Source: Ichthyobacteriaceae bacterium
GTDB taxonomy: Bacteria > Bacteroidota > Bacteroidia > Flavobacteriales > JADGDT01
Assembly (NCBI GenBank): GCA_023145615.1
Contig: JAGLDK010000013.1
Coordinates: forward strand, 1 to 32,379
Direction: 5' to 3'
DNA length: 32,379 nt
Below the pieces are notes generated by a model. It saw only the letters and a list, made by a program, of their open reading frames with translations, was not told the origin of the DNA and made no database searches. This document shows, in pieces, positions 25,653 through 32,379 of the stretch. How positions within the stretch are numbered: position 1 is the first letter of the stretch; each line of letters opens with the position of its first letter. Position numbers and translations under genes: made by a program.

Positions 25653-28600
25653 TTAGAATTGAAGATTAACATTAAATCCAAAGTTTCTGGTAGTTGGCAT
25701 AACACCACTCTGCCATCCTTGAATATTACCTGCTCCCTGAGATGCTTCAGGATCAGCATGTGGTAATTCTTTGTAAAGGATCCAAAGATTTGAACCTACT
25801 AAACTTAAAGTAGCACCTTTCATTCCAATTTTTTCGGCAGCCGATTTGTTTAAGCTGTAAGAAATTGAAGCTTCTCTTAACTTAACATAAGTAGCATCGT
25901 AAATAAAAGCAGCAACTGGCTTACGTGCATATCCAAAAGCACGGAAGTTATTACCTGCAACACGTTTTGTGTTTGTAACATAATTTCCACTTCTATCTAA
26001 ACTTACACCAGGATTAATAAATCCACCACCATTATTAGTTGCATTACGAACTGGATTATCTAAATCGTTATCGAAAGCTGTTTCAGCATAAAGTCCTGTA
26101 GCTAAACCATAGTTTTGATCTAACGAATAAAGCTGACCACCAATTTGAGAATCAAACAAGAAACTAGCCGACCAGTTTTTATAAGTAAAAGAGTTATTAA
26201 TACCCATCATAAAATCAGGGTTTATATTACCTACAATTTTATCAGAAGTAGAACTAACTTTATAATAACCGTTAGCACCAACTACTTTATTAGCATCATC
26301 AGCACGGAAACCATCAGGGTTATTCTCATCATTATTATCGTAAACAAAATCAGTACCTTGAATTACTCCATAAGGCATACCAACAGTAGCATTGATAGAA
26401 ACACCACCTTGAAGACTTGCAATTTGTAAATTTTCAACACCTTCTCCTAAAGAAATAACTTTGTTACGGTTTCTTGAATAGTTCACCATTACATTCCATG
26501 CAAAATCATTTGTTTTAATAGGAGTACCCTGTATCATTAATTCAATACCTGAATTCTCTACCTCACCAGCATTTACATATTTAGATCTATAACCTGTTAC
26601 AAAAGAAACTGCAAGAGGAACAATTTGATCAACAGTATTAGTTTTATAGTAAGCAAAGTCAAATCCTAATCTGTTATTGAAGAAATTCATTTCAACACCT
26701 GTTTCAATACTACTAGAAATTTCAGGACGAAGTTCTGAATTAAGCTTAGTATCATTAATACCCACCATTGGATTTCCGTTAAAAGGAGCCTCAATTGAAT
26801 AAGTATCTTGAATAGAACCCCAAGGAGCATCGTTACCAACTTGTGCATAGTTAACTCTAAGTTTTCCAAGCGATAACCAATCTTGAGAAACTAAATCAGT
26901 AAACAAGAAACTTGCAGATACTGATGGATAAACAAAAGCATTGTTATCTTCTGGTAAAGTTGAAGAAACATCTCTACGAATAGTTCCATCAATAAATATC
27001 ATATTATTATAACCTAAAGAAGCACTAGCAAATAAACCATTTACTCCAATTTCAGATTTTGTTTCTTCTGGTGGCATCATTGGATCAACACTGTTGGCAA
27101 GTGAATAAACACCAGGTACAGCTAAACCTCCATTTGTAGAAACAGAAAGTAAATCATTTCTTGTACGACGAATATTTGTTCCTGCTAAAGCTGTAAAGCT
27201 TAAATCTTCGGTAAAATATTTATTATACTTAAACATTGCATCCATGTTAACCTCTGCAAAGAAAATAGATTTCTTAGCATAACCAGAAGTAGCATCAGGA
27301 CGACCAACACCAAACTCCATAGAAGTAGAACCTACAGATAATCTTTCTTCTTGTAAAGTATTATAAGTATCAATAGAAGCTCTCGACATAAAGCTAAAAT
27401 CTTCTGTTATATCCCAATCAAGTTGAGCATAACCCATAATACGGTTACGTTCGTCATTCTGAAAGTTTTCGTAAACCTGGAAATAGAAGTTATTCCAATA
27501 AATTGGAGATAAATTTGTACTACTTTTAGGATTCCAAGTTGCGTTGGTTCCCATTAAGTCATACATTTCCTCTTGCTTGTTCATATCAACGTTAACCTGC
27601 CACCACTGACGGAAAGCAGACATCATGTTTCCACTATAACCAGTTGTGTTACGACCTTTACCTTTTGTATTAGTATAGTTTGCAGAAGCAGAAACTTTTA
27701 CTTTTTCAGAAAGTTTATAAGAACCGTTTAATGTTACATTATTTTTATTAATAGTACTGTTTGGAATAATACCAGACTGATTAGTATTAGTATAAGAAAG
27801 GTAAAAAGTTGACGTTTTAGTACCTCCACCAATATTAAATCCATTTGTTAAACTCAAAGAGTTATTTAAAAATGAAATAGGTCCATTTGGAGTATTAACA
27901 TAAGGAGCAGTTTGTCCATAAGTTGGAGAATCTGGGTAAAAAGAATCCCAATGACGAACCATTAAATTCTCGTCAAATTTTTCTCCAAAAGAAGCATCTT
28001 CAGTTAAAGGGATTGTGTATTCTTTAGTCTCATCATTATATGATAAACCAGGGTGATCTCCTCCACTATAATATGGTCCGTAACCAGAACCGTATTGAGT
28101 TTGGTACTTAGGAAATGTTGATCTATCAACAACTCCTACCATAATACCTGAATTTATACCAACACTTACAACAGACTTATCAGAGTTTTTACCTTTTTTA
28201 GTAGTAATTACAATTACACCGTTTGCAGCACGAGAGCCATAAAGAGCAGTAGCAGCAGCACCTTTAAGTACCGACATACTTTCAATATCGTCAGGATTAA
28301 TATCACTTACAGGGTTACCGTAGTCATATCCAGAACGACCAGTTGTTTGACCTTTTTCGTTATTTGTTGAGTTGTTAACAGGAATACCATCAATAACAAA
28401 CAACGCTTGGTTGTTTCCCATTAAAGAAGAAGAACCACGAATTACAATATTCGAAGAACCACCCATGTTGGTATTTGTTTTAACCTGAACTCCTGAAACT
28501 TTTCCAGAAATAGAATTTACAATGTTATCAGATTTAGCTTTATTAAGCTCATCTCCTCCAACTTCTTGCATAGCATAACCTAGAGATTTTTTATCTCTTG

Positions 28601-28940
28601 AAATACCTAAAGCCGTAACAACTACCTCATCTAATGCTTGTGCATCAGGGCTTAAAACAACCTGAAGAGTTTCTGACTCTACAGTTACTTGTTTGTTGCT
28701 ATAACCAATAAAGCTAAATTCTAGCTTATCTCCTTTGTTAGCTGTAATGCTAAAGTTTCCATCAAAATCGGCTGATGTTCCTTCGGTGGTACCCACCTTT
28801 ACAATACTAACACCCGGCATAGGTAAACCATCTTCTGATGATGTTACCGTACCGGAAACTTGTAACTCCTGAGCCATCATGGCAAATGGAGCAAACAGCG
28901 TAATTAACAACGCCATTAATCCAGTAAAATTAAACCTCAT
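25653..28940 (-). CDS. SusC/RagA-family TonB-dependent outer membrane transporter
   Basis: 1095-residue channel importing oligomers through the outer membrane, powered by TonB. Domains in order: signal peptide (to about residue 23, ending MMAQ), a carboxypeptidase-regulatory-like beta domain (about 25-110, VSGTVTSSEDGLPMPGVSI to LQVVLSPD), the plug with the TonB-box-like stretch ALDEVVVTALGI, and the SusC signature VLKGAAATALYGSRAANG near 222-245. The long beta-barrel ends with a terminal aromatic (NVNLQF). There is no N-terminal STN domain, so an anti-sigma switch is not expected. It is the first gene of a three-gene operon with SusD and a second lipoprotein. No regulator (HTCS, ECF sigma) is adjacent. 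Confidence 0.96.
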   Translation of the reverse strand: MRFNFTGLMALLITLFAPFAMMAQELQVSGTVTSSEDGLPMPGVSIVKVGTTEGTSADFDGNFSITANKGDKLEFSFIGYSNKQVTVESETLQVVLSPDAQALDEVVVTALGISRDKKSLGYAMQEVGGDELNKAKSDNIVNSISGKVSGVQVKTNTNMGGSSNIVIRGSSSLMGNNQALFVIDGIPVNNSTNNEKGQTTGRSGYDYGNPVSDINPDDIESMSVLKGAAATALYGSRAANGVIVITTKKGKNSDKSVVSVGINSGIMVGVVDRSTFPKYQTQYGSGYGPYYSGGDHPGLSYNDETKEYTIPLTEDASFGEKFDENLMVRHWDSFYPDSPTYGQTAPYVNTPNGPISFLNNSLSLTNGFNIGGGTKTSTFYLSYTNTNQSGIIPNSTINKNNVTLNGSYKLSEKVKVSASANYTNTKGKGRNTTGYSGNMMSAFRQWWQVNVDMNKQEEMYDLMGTNATWNPKSSTNLSPIYWNNFYFQVYENFQNDERNRIMGYAQLDWDITEDFSFMSRASIDTYNTLQEERLSVGSTSMEFGVGRPDATSGYAKKSIFFAEVNMDAMFKYNKYFTEDLSFTALAGTNIRRTRNDLLSVSTNGGLAVPGVYSLANSVDPMMPPEETKSEIGVNGLFASASLGYNNMIFIDGTIRRDVSSTLPEDNNAFVYPSVSASFLFTDLVSQDWLSLGKLRVNYAQVGNDAPWGSIQDTYSIEAPFNGNPMVGINDTKLNSELRPEISSSIETGVEMNFFNNRLGFDFAYYKTNTVDQIVPLAVSFVTGYRSKYVNAGEVENSGIELMIQGTPIKTNDFAWNVMVNYSRNRNKVISLGEGVENLQIASLQGGVSINATVGMPYGVIQGTDFVYDNNDENNPDGFRADDANKVVGANGYYKVSSTSDKIVGNINPDFMMGINNSFTYKNWSASFLFDSQIGGQLYSLDQNYGLATGLYAETAFDNDLDNPVRNATNNGGGFINPGVSLDRSGNYVTNTKRVAGNNFRAFGYARKPVAAFIYDATYVKLREASISYSLNKSAAEKIGMKGATLSLVGSNLWILYKELPHADPEASQGAGNIQGWQSGVMPTTRNFGFNVNLQF

Positions 28941-29419
28941 ATTTATTTATTATTAGTGATTTCTACTTTAACAAAAAAAAGGAATACCCTTTCAATTGAC
29001 AAGCACAAAAGCAATTAATATTAACAAATGTTAACAAGTAGGAAATTACAAATACAATTATAATATATCACAATTTATAGCAAACAAATAGAAAAACCGA
29101 ATCTATCTATATATAAGCAAACTAACGTTACAAGTGTAAATTAAATAATTAAAATCAAGAAAATACTTGCAAAAAGAAACCTTTACCAACTATACAACTA
29201 CATAGTTTAAGCAAAAAGAAATATTAACAATAACTAACACATTAACACAATTTATAAAACGAATAATAATAAATAATTATACATCCAAAAACAATGTAAT
29301 CCTTTTCTTATGACATAAATCATTTATACAAAAACCACGATTAAAAAAATATACCCCACTAAAAACACACTCCAACTATACATAAGCAATAATTAATGGT
29401 TATTTTCGCAATAAAAAAC
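28941..29419. other. Intergenic region upstream of susC and rnhB
   Basis: About 480 bases between divergent genes; strongly A-rich with no gene visible. The palindrome TTAACA-AA-TGTTAA (29021-29034) lies 81 bases before the susC start and could be an operator. I found no convincing TTG-N19-TAnnTTTG pair for susC. TATTTTCG at 29401-29408 is one base off the -7 consensus for rnhB but lacks an upstream TTG and would leave almost no leader. Confidence 0.5.
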
Positions 29420-30019
29420 ATGTTACTAAATAATTATTCTGAAATATACCCCGAAGCAGGTTGCGATGAAGCAGGAAGAGGATGCTTAGCTGGACCTGTT
29501 ACAGCTGCAGCAGTAATTTTACCAAAGAACTTTAATAACGAATTATTGAACGATTCGAAAAAATTAACTAAAAAAAACAGAGAAATACTACGAAAGGTAA
29601 TAGAGCAAGAAGCAATTGCTTATAGTGTGGCATTTGTTTGGCCAAGAGAAATAGAGGAGATAAATATTTTAAATGCATCTATATTAGCTATGCACAAAGC
29701 ATTAGATGGTTTAAATACTATTCCTAAGCATATTATTGTGGATGGTAACAAATTTAAACCTTATAAAAACATATCGCACGACACTATAATTAAAGGCGAT
29801 GGCAAATATTTATCAATAGCCGCTGCATCGGTACTTGCTAAAACTTACAGAGATGAGTATATGACAAAGTTAGCAAAGGAATTTCCTGGCTACGATTGGG
29901 AATCGAATAAAGGTTATCCTACTAAAAAACACAGAGAAGGTATTGCAAAACTTGGGGCAAATACACATCACAGAATGACTTTTAAATTACTTCCGAATCA
30001 ATTAAAGCTTGATTTATAA
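29420..30019 (+). CDS. rnhB: Ribonuclease HII
   Basis: Cuts the RNA strand in RNA-DNA hybrids and removes single ribonucleotides from DNA. I choose the start at 29420 (MLLNNYSEIYPEAGCDEAGRG), giving 199 residues; an ATG 8 codons upstream adds a short unconserved tail. Active-site acids are all present: Asp16-Glu17 in CDEAGRG, Asp108 in IIVDGNKF and Asp145 in YRDEYM. Other family features are AGPVTAAAVIL, NDSKKLTKKNRE, IKGDGKYLSIAAASVLAK and the C-terminal NKGYPTKKHREGI...HHRMTF. It converges on the HAD hydrolase gene with a 20-base gap and no separate terminator. Confidence 0.95.
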   Translation: MLLNNYSEIYPEAGCDEAGRGCLAGPVTAAAVILPKNFNNELLNDSKKLTKKNREILRKVIEQEAIAYSVAFVWPREIEEINILNASILAMHKALDGLNTIPKHIIVDGNKFKPYKNISHDTIIKGDGKYLSIAAASVLAKTYRDEYMTKLAKEFPGYDWESNKGYPTKKHREGIAKLGANTHHRMTFKLLPNQLKLDL

Positions 30020-30039
30020 ATCTTATAACTAAAAATTAG

Positions 30040-30744
30040 TTACATTTCTAAATTAGGAATAAGCTTAGTAATAGAACTTAATTCAATATAATTTTTATCT
30101 GCAATATCCGAGTCTGATACAGCTTCATGCACCCAAGTTGTATCAGCAGGAATGTATATTGCCTTGCCTCCTATATTTAAAACAGGTAATATATCTGATT
30201 TTAAAGAATTACCAATCATTAAAAACTCAATAGGATTGATATTGTATTTTAATAAAATAGAGCTATAAGTTTCTTTGTTTTTTTCTGATACAATTTCGAT
30301 ATGATTAAACAAACTAGCCAACCCCGAACGTGCAATTTTACTCTCCTGATCAAACAAATCGCCTTTTGTAATAAGTATAAGCTTATACTTGCCTTGCAAA
30401 CTATTCAATACCTCTTCTACTCCACTTATTAAATGTACAGGATGATTTATTTGATCTTTTCCCCAATCAATAAACTTTTGCAAATCGCAGCCTTTAACTT
30501 CTCCGTTAGTAAGTTCAATTGCAGTTTCAATCATCGATAATATAAAACCCTTTATTCCATAACCAAAATGTTGCAAATTACGCAATTCAGCATCATATAA
30601 TTTATCAATTACAGTTTTATCCGTAACATATTCCGATAATAAATCAACAAACCTTTGCTCTGTTATTCTAAACAAATGCTCGTTAATCCATAATGTATCG
30701 TCAGCATCAAATGCTATTGTGGTTATGTTATTTAAGTTTTTCAT
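30040..30744 (-). CDS. HAD-superfamily phosphatase-like hydrolase
   Basis: 234 residues. Motif I is DADDT at 13-17 (nucleophile Asp13, general acid Asp15, in IAFDADDTLWINE). Motif II is the Thr of LILITKGD. Motif III is a Lys in SEKNKETY, and motif IV is GNSLKSD. The helical cap (about 20-100) places it among subfamily I haloacid dehalogenase-like phosphatases, similar to YjjG/Gph-type enzymes. The DxDDT variant with Trp at the cap entry (DDTLW) is typical of Bacteroidota and fungal HAD proteins of unknown substrate. Cytoplasmic; single gene between rnhB and the sugar transferase. Substrate not assignable. Confidence 0.9.
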   Translation of the reverse strand: MKNLNNITTIAFDADDTLWINEHLFRITEQRFVDLLSEYVTDKTVIDKLYDAELRNLQHFGYGIKGFILSMIETAIELTNGEVKGCDLQKFIDWGKDQINHPVHLISGVEEVLNSLQGKYKLILITKGDLFDQESKIARSGLASLFNHIEIVSEKNKETYSSILLKYNINPIEFLMIGNSLKSDILPVLNIGGKAIYIPADTTWVHEAVSDSDIADKNYIELSSITKLIPNLEM

Positions 30745-30809
30745 AGTGTAATATTTTGATTATTATTTTAATAATTCAACTTACATCAATATTATTTTCA
30801 ATAAAAAAA

Positions 30810-30863
30810 AACAGACTAAGAAACATTATTATCCTTTAAAGAAAATAATACATCAAGTCTGTT
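30810..30863 (-). terminator. Terminator of the sugar-phosphate transferase gene
   Basis: AACAGACT (30810-30817) mirrors AGTCTGTT (30856-30863), with inner ATTATT (30825-30830) / AATAAT (30844-30849). On the minus strand the hairpin runs into eight or more T (30802-30810). It lies about 127 bases downstream of the stop at 30990. The inner pairing needs a one-base bulge, hence the moderate confidence. Confidence 0.55.
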
Positions 30864-30989
30864 ATAAGTATTGTTCTGATATCAACGCAATTTTAATGCA
30901 CCTATTTTAAATGGTCATATTTAATGTTTCAATATGGGCTTAATAGATATTAAAAAGAACAAAATCGGAGTGTTCTTAAAAACAAAATA

Positions 30990-32354
30990 TTAATACGCTT
31001 TTTCTTCTCCAACAATAGCGTTTACAAATGTTTGAATTATAATTTTAACATCTAAAATCATCGACCAATGTTCAATATAAAATCTATCCATTCTTGATCG
31101 AGCTCTCATTTCGTTTACCGTTTCTGTTTCACCTCTCAAACCTCGCACTTGAGCTAAACCAGTAATTCCGGGTTTTACAATATGACGCACCATAAACTTA
31201 TCAATTCTATTCTTATAAAACTCAGTATGACTAAGCATATGAGGACGAGGACCTACAACCGACATTTCTCCTTTAAAAACATTTATAAACTGAGGCAATT
31301 CATCAATAGATGTTTTTCTGATAAATGCTCCAATTTTAGTAATACGCGGATCGTTTTTAGTAGCTTGCTGAGAGTCTGATTTTTTATTAACTCCCATTGA
31401 TCTAAACTTAAAAACTTCAAATTCTTTATTAGCTAATCCGCTACGTTTTTGCTTAAAAAACACACTTCCTTTAGATTCTTTTTTTATAAAAAAACCTAAA
31501 ATAGGTACAAGCCACGACAATACAAATACAATTACAAGAGATGAAAAAACTATATCGAAAAATCTCTTTAATACTTTTTGTATCGAATCGTCGAATGGGT
31601 TTTCTCTTAACGCAAATACAGCCTGATAATCGTAATACTGCAACGATAATCCACGAGTATAAATTCCTTTAGAAATAGGAATAAATTTAAGCACAATCAT
31701 ATTATTATCAGCAAAATCAACCAATTCTTTCATTTGCTCCTTGGTTAAATACTCAATAGTACAATATATTTCATCTATTTTATTATCTAACACATACTTA
31801 ATAACATCTTTAATTTTTCCTTTCGAAATATCTAAATCATCATCAGTAAAAAAACCATTAAACTTATAACCATATTCAGGACGATTAATAAAAAAACGAT
31901 GTAAAGCTTGTGAGTTTTCATGATAACCAACAATTATTACATTTCTGTAATTACCACCGTATATTCTATAATTTCTAAGTCCGAAAAACAATAATATTTT
32001 CATCATCAACATTAATAAAAACATTGAACCAAAAAATATAAATAACAACTCTCTGTTTATAACCAAATGTGCCCAAGCAAAAATAGAAGATATTAATAAG
32101 AAGAAAATAACAAGTTGATTACCCAGGTCTCTAATAATTCTAACAACCTTAGTAAACCTGTAAACCCTATACAATCCAAGCATATAAGAAATAACAAGCC
32201 ACCCTAAATTAATAATTATGAAAAATTTAATATCACCAACAATACTTCTCAAACCTTCATGTTTAATTACAAAAAAATATACAAGTATATTTAATAATAA
32301 AACATCGAGGAAGATGCTTACAGGTTTTAAGTATTGAGAATATCCTTTATTCAT
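30990..32354 (-). CDS. Polyprenyl-phosphate hexose-1-phosphate transferase (WcaJ/WbaP type, exopolysaccharide initiation)
   Basis: Starts surface glycan synthesis by moving a sugar phosphate from a UDP-sugar to undecaprenyl phosphate. The 454-residue protein has the full polytopic layout: four to five N-terminal membrane helices (about 10-130), a Rossmann-like central domain (NVIIVGYHENSQALHRFF), a further hydrophobic (re-entrant) helix at about 270-295, and the catalytic bacterial-sugar-transferase domain. The last shows KRFFDIVFSS, FFKQKRSGLANKEFEVFKFRSM, DELPQFINVFKGEMSVVGPRP and KPGITGLAQVRG. It is complete, with its start 25 bases from the window edge; any glycan cluster would lie outside. 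The exact sugar (glucose, galactose or other) is unknown. Confidence 0.93.
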   Translation of the reverse strand: MNKGYSQYLKPVSIFLDVLLLNILVYFFVIKHEGLRSIVGDIKFFIIINLGWLVISYMLGLYRVYRFTKVVRIIRDLGNQLVIFFLLISSIFAWAHLVINRELLFIFFGSMFLLMLMMKILLFFGLRNYRIYGGNYRNVIIVGYHENSQALHRFFINRPEYGYKFNGFFTDDDLDISKGKIKDVIKYVLDNKIDEIYCTIEYLTKEQMKELVDFADNNMIVLKFIPISKGIYTRGLSLQYYDYQAVFALRENPFDDSIQKVLKRFFDIVFSSLVIVFVLSWLVPILGFFIKKESKGSVFFKQKRSGLANKEFEVFKFRSMGVNKKSDSQQATKNDPRITKIGAFIRKTSIDELPQFINVFKGEMSVVGPRPHMLSHTEFYKNRIDKFMVRHIVKPGITGLAQVRGLRGETETVNEMRARSRMDRFYIEHWSMILDVKIIIQTFVNAIVGEEKAY

Positions 32355-32379
32355 AATAATTTTTAGAGATAATATTTAG

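Noticed and set aside
26145-26429. 94-codon plus-strand frame inside susC
   Set aside because: It lies fully antisense to a conserved transporter and has low-complexity Ile/Thr/Asn content without a recognisable domain.
23479-28940. Polysaccharide utilisation locus
   Set aside because: Only the transporter pair and a lipoprotein are present; no glycoside hydrolase, lyase, esterase, sulfatase or hybrid two-component regulator was found in the window.
1-32379. CRISPR array, tRNA/rRNA genes, prophage or transposon
   Set aside because: No regularly spaced identical repeats, no recognisable RNA genes, and no integrase, transposase or phage structural proteins were seen on either strand.

Overview
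The window reads as chromosomal DNA of an AT-rich member of the Bacteroidota, possibly a marine Bacteroidales/Marinilabiliales-type lineage (the lineage is inference; no rRNA or other marker fixes it). The evidence is a type IX secretion (T9SS) cargo with its PorP/SprF partner, a SusC/SusD pair, lipoproteins with Bacteroidota-type signals, almost no Shine-Dalgarno sequences, and promoters of the form TTG-N19-TAnnTTTG. There are no rRNA or tRNA genes, insertion sequences, phage genes or CRISPR arrays. Most of it is an ordinary core-gene region with two surface-related loci.

Left part (1-7304, minus strand): a bidirectional terminator, then a two-gene surface unit. A 1876-residue secreted protein made of about 18 Ig-like repeats ends in a CHU_C (type B) T9SS sorting domain. 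It is followed by a PorP/SprF-family outer membrane protein that carries an added coiled coil and a C-terminal SPOR-like domain. That fusion is the most unusual architecture in the window.

Middle (7898-15175, plus strand): purH, then the rod-shape/elongasome genes mreB, mreC, mreD, mrdA (PBP2) and rodA. Long perfect inverted repeats flank mreB on both sides and may separate its transcription from purH and from mreCD-mrdA-rodA. rodA starts at TTG two bases after mrdA ends.

Next (15241-18594): a divergent TruA-like pseudouridine synthase on the minus strand, a two-gene unit of a zinc-ribbon-less class III-like sirtuin and a small helical-repeat protein, and a glycerate kinase on the minus strand. 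Intergenic gaps around this block share short degenerate repeats.

Right part (18934-32379): purB, whose true start lies 165 bases inside the longest frame because a consensus promoter sits inside that extension; a strong terminator; a long structured non-coding gap; a DUF349 protein with about five repeats; a VOC-family metalloprotein; a three-gene SusC-SusD-lipoprotein uptake operon without adjacent hydrolases; rnhB; a HAD hydrolase; and a polyprenyl-phosphate sugar-phosphate transferase that would start cell-surface glycan synthesis. Several genes end at clear hairpin terminators, many usable from both strands.
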